Assembly: GCF_030815125.1 (NCBI RefSeq)
Contig: NZ_JAUSWH010000019.1
Location: 26,464 to 90,463, forward strand
Source of the DNA: Allorhizobium paknamense
GTDB lineage: Bacteria; Pseudomonadota; Alphaproteobacteria; Rhizobiales; Rhizobiaceae
Reading direction: 5' to 3'
Length of the DNA: 64,000 nt
Shown here: one piece after another, positions 34,278-42,120 of the stretch
Position numbering within the stretch: position 1 is the stretch's first letter
Layout: each line of letters opens with the position of its first letter
The notes under the pieces: generated by a model
What the model was told of the DNA's origin: nothing
Database searches by the model: none
Seen by the model: the letters and a program-made list of their open reading frames with translations, nothing else
Translations under genes and position numbers: made by a program

Positions 34278-35333
34278 TCAGTCTGTTTTGGATAGCATTT
34301 TGCGCACGGCCTCCAGCGAAAGGACATCAATCGTTGAGGGCTTGCCCTTGGCGGCATTGAAGCCGGTCATCGGCGTGGCCATGGTGAGCGAATTGAGGAT
34401 GGCCTCTTCCGCGGCCTCGATCATTGCTTCGAACAAGGGCGAGATGGCGTCATTGGAAAGATCGGGATAGGCATGCAGGCCCTTGCGCCGTTCCGGCGTG
34501 CGGCGCACGGCCTCTGCCGTTGAAAAGGCCAGCGCATAATCACCGGAGCCATTGCTCAGTGCCGCCCCTGTGCGGGCAAGCCCGCCAAAGCAGCGTTCGG
34601 CAAGGCGGGTCAGATTGCGGTCGGAGAGAGGAGTATCGGTGGCGGCGATCATCACGATGGAGCCGTTTCGGTCGTGGGCTGAATCAACCGCATAGGGCCT
34701 GCCGTCTATGCGCAGATGCCCGCCATAATTCGATTGCACCAGAATGCCGAGCATGAAGTCATGCTTGCCGATCGTCACCCGCCGGGAACTGGTGCCGATC
34801 CCGCCCTTCAGCCCGAAGGCCACAGTGCCTGTGCCTGCGCCGACCGCGCCTTCCGCCATCGGACCGCTTCGGGCGGCATCAATGGCGGCCAGCATTTCCT
34901 CCACACTCGGACGTGGCGCGCGAATATCGTTCAGGCGGGAATCATTGGTTTCCCCCACCACGGCATTCAGCGATACGACCCGTTCATTGCCGGGAAAGGC
35001 CATGATATGCCGGTTGATTGCTTCGATGGCGCGGCCAACGGCCAACGTATTGGTGAGCAGGATCGGCGTTTCTATCTCGCCCAGTTCCATGATCTGCGTG
35101 GAGCCTGCAAATTTGCCATAGCCGTTCAGCACGGCAAGCCCAGCGGGCACCTTGTCCTGAAAGAGATTGCCGCCATGCGGCAAAATGGCGGTGGCGCCGG
35201 TGCGCGTCCGCTCTCCTTCGATCAGTGTGATATGGCCGACCTTCACACCAGCGACATCGGTGATGACGTTCAAGGGCCCCGGCGCATAATGGCTGCCGAT
35301 GGCCCCAAGCTCACGAAGGCGTTGTCTTTGCAT
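34278..35333 (-). CDS. P1-family (DmpA-type) aminopeptidase
   Basis: The product has 351 residues. The autoprocessing site is visible in LSNGSGDYALAFSTAE, where cleavage before Ser creates the N-terminal nucleophile; ITDVAGVKVGH and GAVGAGTGTVAFGLKGGIGTSSR are family motifs. DmpA removes N-terminal D- or L-residues (D-Ala, Gly). I chose the ATG at 35333 (MQRQRLRELGAIG); the longer frame runs into a repeat. It heads an operon with the D-amino-acid transaminase. Together with DAP-like and M19 enzymes it forms a D-peptide scavenging set. Confidence 0.88.
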   Translation of the reverse strand: MQRQRLRELGAIGSHYAPGPLNVITDVAGVKVGHITLIEGERTRTGATAILPHGGNLFQDKVPAGLAVLNGYGKFAGSTQIMELGEIETPILLTNTLAVGRAIEAINRHIMAFPGNERVVSLNAVVGETNDSRLNDIRAPRPSVEEMLAAIDAARSGPMAEGAVGAGTGTVAFGLKGGIGTSSRRVTIGKHDFMLGILVQSNYGGHLRIDGRPYAVDSAHDRNGSIVMIAATDTPLSDRNLTRLAERCFGGLARTGAALSNGSGDYALAFSTAEAVRRTPERRKGLHAYPDLSNDAISPLFEAMIEAAEEAILNSLTMATPMTGFNAAKGKPSTIDVLSLEAVRKMLSKTD

Positions 35334-35386
35334 GCTGCATCGTCCGTCTCGAAGCCTGCCGTTTCCGGAAGGCCGCGTTTTTAAAC

Positions 35387-35508
35387 CAAGGCTCGAAGAT
35401 GCTAACGCATCCTCGCCTTGAAGAAATTTCGAATATCTCAACTGCGTCAGAGGCTTGAGATATTCGAAAAGGCAATACGAAGAGTCATTTGCAATGACTC
35501 TTCGTATT
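35387..35508. repeat. Three-hairpin dispersed repeat, family C, copy 2
   Basis: The plan matches 19217-19336: CAAGGC/GCCTTG, TTCGAATATCTCAA/TTGAGATATTCGAA, and AATACGAAGAGTCAT/ATGACTCTTCGTATT (35474-35488/35494-35508). The arms of stem 3 differ from copy 1 at two positions, with matching changes on the other side. It sits upstream of the DmpA-like gene. Confidence 0.85.
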
Positions 35509-35598
35509 ACTCCGGCGCGGACAATACGCCGAATATGCGGGAAGGGAAGGGCGATTTCGCGCCATCCCCTCCCGGATTCGGGGCGAGAGACGAAACGC

Positions 35599-36087
35599 TT
35601 ACGGCTTCAGTGCGTTGTCCCAATGCTCATCGGCCTTGCCGTCCACGAAGCGCCAGCTGTCAAACCAGGTGGTCGTGTAGGTCTTGGAGGGGTCCTTTGG
35701 GTCCTTCACTTCGCGGGGATAGGCCACGGTGACGATATCGCCTTCCGCAACGACGGAGACGATCTTCGTCTGCATCTTGTCCGGGATCGGTTTCTGCGCA
35801 ACCTTCAGCACCTTGGTGAAGTAGTCGATGACGCCCTGGCGGCCCGAGGCGGCGTTCGGATTATGCTGGATATAGCGCTCCGTCAGATATTGATCGGCGC
35901 GGTCCCAATGCCCGGCTTCCAGCAACTCCTTGATGATCTTGTAGGTCGTCTGCTTGTTGCGGTTCAAGACCGGATCAGGGCTTGTGAAAAGCGCATCGGG
36001 ATCGGCAGCGCCGATGACAGGCTCCTGCGCAAGCGCGGGTCCGGCAAGGCTTAAGGCAAGGGCGGCAAACAAGAGGTGGTGTTTCAT
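35599..36087 (-). CDS. Secreted NTF2/SnoaL-like protein
   Basis: The product has 162 residues. A clear signal peptide (HHLLFAALALSLAGPALA, cut near residue 20) precedes a SnoaL/ester-cyclase-like domain (YLTERYIQHNPNAASGRQGV, TWFDSWRFVDGKADEHWDN). Such NTF2-fold proteins have varied or unknown roles and are often annotated as predicted ester cyclases. It stands alone between repeat copy C and the glutaryl-CoA operon. I cannot assign a substrate. Confidence 0.75.
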   Translation of the reverse strand: MKHHLLFAALALSLAGPALAQEPVIGAADPDALFTSPDPVLNRNKQTTYKIIKELLEAGHWDRADQYLTERYIQHNPNAASGRQGVIDYFTKVLKVAQKPIPDKMQTKIVSVVAEGDIVTVAYPREVKDPKDPSKTYTTTWFDSWRFVDGKADEHWDNALKP

Positions 36088-36183
36088 GGCTTGGTTCCTT
36101 CGAGGCTATATTGATCCAGAGATAAAAGCCTGAAATACCAGCGCAAGACGGCAGAAATTCTGCCCATAGGCAGGTTTTCGAAA

Positions 36184-37329
36184 CTACCCCTGCTCAATCT
36201 CCGCCCTGATCTCCTCCCCATGCTCGCCGAGACGTGGCGAGCGCCGGCCCGTTGCCAGGTCAGCATTGGAAAAGCGGATCGGCGTGCGCAGGCCCGGCAC
36301 GCCGCCTGCGTCGATTTTCATGCCGCGATGGGCAAATTGCGGATCGGCAAAGAGGTCAGCCACGCTATTGATCGGGCCCGCGGGCACGGTCGCCTTTTCG
36401 AGCGCAGCGAGCAGATCGTCCCGCAGAAACTGCCGGGTGCGCGCTTCCATCAGCGGGACCAGATCGCCGCGATGGGCGACGCGGGCGGCATTGGTGGCGA
36501 ATCTCGCATCACCCGGCAGGTCGGTCAGGCCCAGCACCCCGCAAAGCCTGGCAAACTGCCCGTCATTGCCGCAGGCGATGATGATATGGCCATCGGCGAC
36601 GGCAAAGGTCTGGTAGGGGGCAATATTCGGATGGGCATTACCCATGCGCTTCGGCACGATGCCGGAGGCGGCATAGTTCATTGCCTGATTGGCCAGCACC
36701 GAGGCCATGCAATCGAAAAGCGCCATGTCGATAAACTGGCCTTCCCCCGTCTTTTGTCGGTGAGCAAGGGCCGCCTGAATGGCGATGACCCCATAAAGCC
36801 CGGTGAAAATATCGGCAAAGGCAACGCCGATCTTTTCCGGCGGCCCATCCGGTTCTCCGGTCAGGTCCATGATGCCGCTCATGCCCTGGATCATGAAATC
36901 GTAACCGGCGCGTTCGGCATAGGGGCCGTCCTGCCCGAAACCGGTGACAGAGCAGTAGATGAGTTTCGGATTGAGCGCTTTCAGGCTCTGATAATCCAGC
37001 CCGTATTTTTTCAGGCCGCCGACCTTGAAGTTTTCGACTACGACATCCGCCGTGGCAATCAGTGTGCGTACGGTTTCAAGGTCTTCGGCGCTGGTGAAAT
37101 CGGCAATGATCGAGCGCTTGCCGCGATTGCAGGCATGGAAATAGGCCGCAGACCGTTCCGCGCCGTCATCGATGAAGGGCGGCCCCCATTTGCGGGTATC
37201 GTCTCCCTCCGGGCTTTCCACCTTGATGACGTCCGCGCCGAGATCGGCAAAGGTCTGGCCGATCCACGGGCCGGCCAGAATGCGGGCAAGTTCTACGATC
37301 CTCAGACCGGCCAGCGGGGCGTTGCTCAT
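36184..37329 (-). CDS. CaiB/BaiF-family CoA transferase, probably succinyl-CoA:glutarate
   Basis: The class III CoA transferase has 381 residues: N-terminal LAGLRIVELARILAGPWIGQ, catalytic-Asp region DLTGEPDGPPEKIGVAFADI and the GLYGVIAIQAALAHR segment. It moves CoA between acids by a covalent aspartyl-CoA. It lies nine bases downstream of gcdH in one operon, so activation of glutarate to glutaryl-CoA is the best guess, as for human SUGCT and its bacterial relatives. The substrate is inferred only from the neighbour. Confidence 0.85.
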   Translation of the reverse strand: MSNAPLAGLRIVELARILAGPWIGQTFADLGADVIKVESPEGDDTRKWGPPFIDDGAERSAAYFHACNRGKRSIIADFTSAEDLETVRTLIATADVVVENFKVGGLKKYGLDYQSLKALNPKLIYCSVTGFGQDGPYAERAGYDFMIQGMSGIMDLTGEPDGPPEKIGVAFADIFTGLYGVIAIQAALAHRQKTGEGQFIDMALFDCMASVLANQAMNYAASGIVPKRMGNAHPNIAPYQTFAVADGHIIIACGNDGQFARLCGVLGLTDLPGDARFATNAARVAHRGDLVPLMEARTRQFLRDDLLAALEKATVPAGPINSVADLFADPQFAHRGMKIDAGGVPGLRTPIRFSNADLATGRRSPRLGEHGEEIRAEIEQG

Positions 37330-37338
37330 GGGCGGTGC

Positions 37339-38514
37339 TCAGAAAAACGCCTGGATGCCGGTCTGCGCCCGGCCCAGGATCAGGGCATGCACATCATGCG
37401 TGCCCTCATAGGTGTTGACCGTTTCCAGGTTCTGGGCGTGGCGCATCACATGATATTCGATCTGAATGCCGTTGCCGCCATGCATGTCACGAGCCATGCG
37501 GGCAATGTCCAGCGCCTTGCCGCAATTGTTGCGCTTGACGATGGAGATCATTTCCGGCGCGAATTTATGCTCATCCATCAGGCGGCCCACCCTGAGCGAG
37601 CCTTGCAGGCCAAGGGCGATTTCCGTCTGCATGTCGGCCAGCTTCTTCTGGTAAAGCTGCATGCCCGCCAGCGGCTTGCCGAACTGCTTGCGATCCAGGC
37701 CGTATTGGCGGGAACGGAACCAGCAATCCTCGGCCGCACCCATCACGCCCCAGGAAATGCCGTAGCGGGCGCGGTTGAGGCAGCCAAAGGGGCCCTTGAG
37801 GCCGGAAACATGGGGCAGCAGCGCATCTTCGCCCACCTCGACGCCATCCATGACGATTTCGCCGGTAATGGAGGCGCGCAGCGACAGCTTGCCGCCGATT
37901 TTGGGAGCGGAAAGTCCCTTCATGCCTTTTTCCAGCACGAAGCCCCGGATCTCGCCGCCATGCGCCTCAGACTTTGCCCAGACGACGAAAACATCGGCGA
38001 TCGGCGCGTTGGAGATCCACATCTTCGAGCCGCGCAGCCGGTAGCCGCCCTCGATCTTTTCCGCCCGCGTCTTCATGCCGCCGGGATCGGAGCCTGCATC
38101 GGGCTCTGTCAGGCCGAAGCAGCCGACCAGTTCGCCGGAGACGAGACCCGGCAGATATCGGTCCTTCTGTTCTTCCGAGCCATAGGCAAAGATCGGGTGG
38201 ATGACCAGCGACGACTGCACGCTCATCATCGAGCGGAAGCCGGAATCGACCCGCTCCACCTCCCGCGCTACAAGCCCGTAGCTGACGTAATTGGCATTGG
38301 CCGCGCCGTATTTTTCCGGCAGCGTCACGCCCAGCAGACCGGCCTGACCCATGAGGGGGAAGAGATCGCGCTCGGTTTTTTCATGCAGATACATGTCCTC
38401 GACGCGCGGCAGAAGTTCAGCCTTGGCAAAGGCGGCTGCCGCATCGCGGATCATCCGCTCTTCGTCCGAGAGTTGATCTTCCAGCAAAAAGGGATCGTTC
38501 CACGCAAAGCTCAT
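37339..38514 (-). CDS. gcdH: Glutaryl-CoA dehydrogenase GcdH
   Basis: The acyl-CoA dehydrogenase has 391 residues. The hallmarks are GFRSMMSVQSSLVIHPIFAY, CFGLTEPDAGSDPGGMKTR and a catalytic Glu in NTYEGTHDVHALILGRAQTG. It oxidises and decarboxylates glutaryl-CoA to crotonyl-CoA in lysine/tryptophan/glutarate breakdown. The ATG at 38514 (MSFAWNDPFLLEDQLSDEE) is chosen; the longer frame enters a repeat. It is divergent from a LysR regulator at 38707. Confidence 0.92.
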   Translation of the reverse strand: MSFAWNDPFLLEDQLSDEERMIRDAAAAFAKAELLPRVEDMYLHEKTERDLFPLMGQAGLLGVTLPEKYGAANANYVSYGLVAREVERVDSGFRSMMSVQSSLVIHPIFAYGSEEQKDRYLPGLVSGELVGCFGLTEPDAGSDPGGMKTRAEKIEGGYRLRGSKMWISNAPIADVFVVWAKSEAHGGEIRGFVLEKGMKGLSAPKIGGKLSLRASITGEIVMDGVEVGEDALLPHVSGLKGPFGCLNRARYGISWGVMGAAEDCWFRSRQYGLDRKQFGKPLAGMQLYQKKLADMQTEIALGLQGSLRVGRLMDEHKFAPEMISIVKRNNCGKALDIARMARDMHGGNGIQIEYHVMRHAQNLETVNTYEGTHDVHALILGRAQTGIQAFF

Positions 38515-38541
38515 CGCCAACCTCATTCCGTCTCTTCGGCC

Positions 38542-38636
38542 TAAAGCGCTTGAGTGTTGCACTGAAACGCTTTCGGTCTTTGTTTTCACGCATTTCCGGA
38601 AGGAAAACCGCTAAACACTTTTCCTGGAAATGCTCC
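38542..38636. repeat. Family A palindromic repeat between gcdH and its LysR regulator
   Basis: AAAGCGCTTGAGTGTTGCAC followed by TGAAACGCTTT is a mutated first palindrome. CGCATTTCCGGAAGGAAAAC, then a CGCTAAACACTTTTCC stretch and GGAAATGCTC, is the second. The order and content match the element in nasA. It occupies half of the divergent promoter region. Confidence 0.75.
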
Positions 38637-38706
38637 ATTCTGACAAAAATATCAGTGTGTGAAAAACGATCTTTACGCCACGAGGTATGAGGAATACTCA
38701 TATCCC

Positions 38707-39627
38707 ATGGATCTCTTGCAAAGACGGCTGCTCCCCTCGATCGCCTCTCTGGTCACGCTGGATGCCGTGGCGAGGCGGGGCAGTTTTTCGGCTGCCGCGC
38801 AGGAATTGAACCTGACGCAAGGCGCGATCAGCCGCCAGATTGCCGCGCTGGAAGAACAGCTTGGCACGGCGCTTTGCCTGCGCAACGGCCGTGGGGTGAC
38901 ATTGACGGCGCGCGGCGAAGCCTATCATCGCTCCATCCAGCAGGCGCTTTCCATCATTCGTGCGGCATCGCTGGAAGCCATGACCGGCGCGCAGGACAAC
39001 AAGCTGGATCTTGCCATTCCGCCGACCTTCGGCACGCGCTGGCTTTTGCCGCGCATTCCGCGTTTCGTGGCTGCCTATCCGCAGATCACGCTGAATTTCG
39101 CCACCCGGATTGGCCAGTTCGATTTCGAGGCGGAGGGCATCGATGCCGCCATTCATATTGGCGGCCCGAACTGGCCACGCGCCACCGCCACTTTTCTGAT
39201 GGATGAAACGGTGGCGCCGGTCTGCAGTCCGGAGTTTTTGAAGCGCCACGCCATTGCCGGGCCGGCCGATCTGCTTCGCCTGCCGCTGATCCAGATGAAA
39301 TCACGCCCGCTGGCCTGGGGGCACTGGTTCGAAAGCCTCGGGCTTGAGGTCAACCCTTCCGCAGCCATGGGCTTCGAGCAATTCATGGCGGTGGCGCAAG
39401 CCTGCATTGCCGGGCTCGGGGTGGCGCTGATGCCGCTCTTTCTGATCAGGCCGGAGCTGCAAAGCGGCCAACTGGTGGTGGCGCTGGATCACCGGGTCAA
39501 AAGCCAGAGCCATTACTATCTCGTCGCCCCCGATGGCAGGCCCAGATCCATGCCGCTCAAGGCCTTTTCCGACTGGCTGCTACAGGAGGTGGCTGACTTC
39601 AGTGGCCGTTCACCAGAGCCAGAATAA
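38707..39627 (+). CDS. LysR-family regulator, probable GcdR
   Basis: The product has 306 residues from the ATG at 38707 (MDLLQRRLLPSIASL); a GTG at 38659 is in frame but has no ribosome site. The HTH reads GSFSAAAQELNLTQGAISRQIAA-type at residues 25-47 and the effector domain follows, with the GcvA-like core PPTFGTRWLLPRIPRF. It is divergent from gcdH, the usual place of the glutarate-responsive regulator. Its 3' end overlaps the DUF922 gene on the other strand by 29 bases. Confidence 0.87.
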   Translation: MDLLQRRLLPSIASLVTLDAVARRGSFSAAAQELNLTQGAISRQIAALEEQLGTALCLRNGRGVTLTARGEAYHRSIQQALSIIRAASLEAMTGAQDNKLDLAIPPTFGTRWLLPRIPRFVAAYPQITLNFATRIGQFDFEAEGIDAAIHIGGPNWPRATATFLMDETVAPVCSPEFLKRHAIAGPADLLRLPLIQMKSRPLAWGHWFESLGLEVNPSAAMGFEQFMAVAQACIAGLGVALMPLFLIRPELQSGQLVVALDHRVKSQSHYYLVAPDGRPRSMPLKAFSDWLLQEVADFSGRSPEPE

Positions 39628-40216
39628 GCCGCTGGATATTGCCGCCGTTCTTCATTTCCTCCTGCTCGAACAGGCGGTCCTTTTCCCGCTTGCGGTCTGA
39701 AATCTCCTTCAGGCGACGGTTCAGTTCCTCACGGACTTTCTGGCACTTCGGGTCGTTTTCGGCCCGAAGGCCAAGGCTTGCCGCTTCGATTTCCGCCGTC
39801 ATCACCTTGATATGCGCGCCATGCGTCCGCTCATGGGTCTCGATCCCGGCAATGAAGGCCTGCCAGTTTTCACGCGTAGGGCTGCTCAGGCTGCCGGACG
39901 GGCGGGGCAGCGTATAGGTGATGGTCAAAGTCGGTACGGCCTGGGTGAGCACACAGGCCTGGCCCTGTGGCTCATAGCTGCGCTTCCACGTCAGGGTAAA
40001 GGTGGTGTGGGCGATGGCGCGGCCGCCATTGCCGATGGCCGGTCCCTTCTCGCCAATCGAAGCATAAAGCTCAGGGCCTGATGTGCCGGAAATAGCGTAA
40101 GGCTTGATCACCTCCCGTGTCGTGCCACCTGCCTGCGCCGGGCTTGAGGCGACCATGCCCGCAAGCATCACCAGGCTTGCGCGAATGGCTTGGCGGGAAA
40201 CTCCGGGGCATGGCAT
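39599..40216 (-). CDS. Secreted DUF922-family putative zinc protease
   Basis: The product has 205 residues. A signal-like N-terminus (ASLVMLAGMVASSPAQA) precedes a DUF922 domain. The HExxH zinc motif is THERTHGAH at about residue 128, with downstream acidic residues (MTAEIEAAS) as a possible third ligand. A charged coiled C-terminal region (LNRRLKEISDRKREKDRLFE) follows. The family is predicted periplasmic peptidase; no substrate is known. It stands alone and converges on the LysR gene. Confidence 0.75.
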   Translation of the reverse strand: MPCPGVSRQAIRASLVMLAGMVASSPAQAGGTTREVIKPYAISGTSGPELYASIGEKGPAIGNGGRAIAHTTFTLTWKRSYEPQGQACVLTQAVPTLTITYTLPRPSGSLSSPTRENWQAFIAGIETHERTHGAHIKVMTAEIEAASLGLRAENDPKCQKVREELNRRLKEISDRKREKDRLFEQEEMKNGGNIQRLILALVNGH

Positions 40217-40266
40217 CGCGGCGCACCTTCTTATGCAGGGTCGGTTTCTGCGCTTTTTCTAGCCCC

Positions 40267-40345
40267 AGAGTGTTTCCAGGAAAAGTGGAATCCGGTTTTC
40301 CGTCCGGAAACACGCAAAAACAAGGAGATGAAGTGTTTCCAGAAA
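40267..40345. repeat. Family A palindromic repeat upstream of the TetR operon
   Basis: CAGAGTGTTTCCAGGAAAAG at 40266, TCCGGTTTTCCGTCCGGAAA at 40291, CACGCAAAAACAAGGAGATG, then AAGTGTTTCCAGAAAAAGTG. The second-palindrome half is present, partly duplicated. It lies between the DUF922 start (40216) and the TetR operator (40385). Confidence 0.7.
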
Positions 40346-40384
40346 AAGTGGCCGTGAAGAATCATCTGGCGGTTGGTGGACCAT

Positions 40385-40419
40385 TTCTGTGAACGCGTTT
40401 ATTGAACGCGCACACAGAA
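40385..40419. promoter_or_regulatory. Operator palindrome of the TetR-type regulator
   Basis: The outer arms are TTCTGTG (40385-40391) and CACAGAA (40413-40419); the inner arms are CGCGTT (40394-40399) and AACGCG (40405-40410). Both pairs are perfectly symmetric about 40402. It ends only 11 bases before the tetR start, overlapping the ribosome site region, so binding would block its own operon. Confidence 0.75.
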
Positions 40420-40429
40420 AGGAGATCCC

Positions 40430-41047
40430 ATGCCGAGACAGGCCATGACAGAGACGGAACTGGATGATTTCCGTGCCCGCATTCGCCGCGAGGCGATTAC
40501 CATCGTTGCCGAGGTTGGCTTGGGCGCACTGTCGATGCGCAAGCTTGCCGAGCGCCTCGGCGTTACGGCTGGGGCGCTGTACCGCTATTATCCAAGCAAG
40601 ATCGAATTGATCTTCGATTGTTCGGCGGTGTCACTTGCGGAGTTGAAGACGCGCTTCGGCGCCATCGAAGCAGGGGCCGAAAATCCCCTCGGTGCGATTT
40701 CGGAGATGATGGCGGCCTATGCGGCCTTTGCCCTGGAGGACAAGGATCGTTTCCGCCTGCTTTTCCTTGAAAACGACCAGGGTGCGCTGGCGTCGCTGGA
40801 AAGCGATGCCGAAGCCATTGCACCCTATACAATTCTGCAGCGGCAGGTTGCCCGGGCCATGGAGGCAGGGCTGATCGCGTCCGCCGATCCCGCCCATGTC
40901 ACGCATATGCTCTGGGCGGGTGTGCATGGCGCGGTGACCCTTGCCTGCACATTGACGCGCTTTGACCTGGGCGATGCCGGAAAGCTCGTTGAAGACATCA
41001 CCTCGGCCTTGATGAAGGGCCTTTCCACCACAGGAGTTCGGACATGA
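40430..41047 (+). CDS. TetR-family transcriptional regulator of the RND pump
   Basis: The product has 205 residues. The HTH (TIVAEVGLGALSMRKLAERL, GVTAGALYRYYPSKIELIF) occupies residues 20-60, and the C-terminal ligand domain matches TetR_C WHG-type regulators. The ribosome site is AAAGGAG. It is the first gene of tetR-MFP-RND, with the operator palindrome directly upstream and an ATGA overlap to the next gene, so it should repress its own operon until a toxic ligand binds. Confidence 0.88.
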   Translation: MPRQAMTETELDDFRARIRREAITIVAEVGLGALSMRKLAERLGVTAGALYRYYPSKIELIFDCSAVSLAELKTRFGAIEAGAENPLGAISEMMAAYAAFALEDKDRFRLLFLENDQGALASLESDAEAIAPYTILQRQVARAMEAGLIASADPAHVTHMLWAGVHGAVTLACTLTRFDLGDAGKLVEDITSALMKGLSTTGVRT

Positions 41048-42120
41048 TGCCCAGACCAGGCAATCTGCTGGTTCTTGCCACGGCCCTTGCCGTGCTGGCC
41101 GGTTGCAGCGAAGACCAGCCTGCGCAAAAAGCAGTCCGCCCGATCAAATGGGTGGAAGCGCAGGTGCAACCGCTCGGCGAAACTGTCGTGCAGACCGGCG
41201 AGGTCAAGCCCCGTTTCGAGACGGCTCTGAGCTTTCGCATCGATGGACAAATGACCATGCGGGTGGAAAACGGCACGCCGGTCAAGGCAGGCGATCTTCT
41301 TGCGAGCATCGACAAAACGCCTTCGCGCAACAATTTGCGCACTGCTCAGGCCGAACTGGAAACGGCGAAGGCCGGTCTTGAGCTTGCCGAAGCCACGGCC
41401 CGGCGCAACCGCGACCTGTTTGCCAACAATATCGTCTCCCGGGCGCAATTGCAGGAGGCGGAAGCCAATCTGCAAAGCGCGCGCTCGCGCCTCGATCAGG
41501 CGACGACGGCGCTCTCCAACGCGGAAGAGACCCTGTCCTACACCGATATCAAGGCGCCACGCGACGGCATTATTTCGGCGGTGGGCGCCAATGAAGGGCA
41601 GGTGGTGCAGGCGGGCCAGATGGTGGTGACGCTGATTTCCAGTCAGGAGCGGGATGCCGTGTTCGACGTGCCGGAAAAGCTTCTGGCCGCAAAGACGCAA
41701 GCGCCGCCGGTGGATGTCAGGCTGATTTCCGATCCCGGTGTAAAAGCCTCCGGCACAGTGCGTGAAATTACGCCTTCCGCCGATCCCATCACCCGCACCT
41801 TCCGCGTCAAGGTGGCGCTGGGTGAGGGCGGCGCGCGCATGCCTTTCGGGGCGGCCGTGATCGGCAGCATGGTGCTGGCGCCGAAAATGCTGGTGAAGCT
41901 GCCTGCCTCGGCCCTGACCAATGCCGATGGCAAGACGGCGGTTTTCGTTTTTGACCGGGCAAAGTCCCGTCTTGCCTATCGCCCGGTGACGCTGGAGCGT
42001 TTCGATGAGCAGACGCTGCTGGTCTCCGATGGCCTTGCCGCGGGCGATATCGTCGCGACAGCGGGTGTCAGCAAGCTTCGCGACGGGGAAGAGGTCTCGC
42101 TGGAAGGGGAGGCGAAGTGA
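41044..42120 (+). CDS. RND efflux periplasmic adaptor (membrane fusion lipoprotein)
   Basis: The product has 358 residues. The lipoprotein signal LVLATALAVLAGCSED gives a lipobox LAGC at residues 17-20. Next come the split lipoyl hairpin (TALSFRIDGQMTMRVENGTP, GIISAVGANEGQVVQAGQMV) and an alpha-helical hairpin (residues 95-150) rich in coiled-coil heptads. It links the pump at 42120 to an outer membrane channel, which is not encoded here. It overlaps tetR (ATGA) and the pump gene. Confidence 0.9.
   Translation: MMPRPGNLLVLATALAVLAGCSEDQPAQKAVRPIKWVEAQVQPLGETVVQTGEVKPRFETALSFRIDGQMTMRVENGTPVKAGDLLASIDKTPSRNNLRTAQAELETAKAGLELAEATARRNRDLFANNIVSRAQLQEAEANLQSARSRLDQATTALSNAEETLSYTDIKAPRDGIISAVGANEGQVVQAGQMVVTLISSQERDAVFDVPEKLLAAKTQAPPVDVRLISDPGVKASGTVREITPSADPITRTFRVKVALGEGGARMPFGAAVIGSMVLAPKMLVKLPASALTNADGKTAVFVFDRAKSRLAYRPVTLERFDEQTLLVSDGLAAGDIVATAGVSKLRDGEEVSLEGEAK

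Noticed and set aside
36220..38544. 774-codon open frame antisense to the CoA transferase and gcdH
   Set aside because: It crosses two well-identified genes and their junction, has no domain, and has the His/Gly/Arg-rich composition of a shadow frame.
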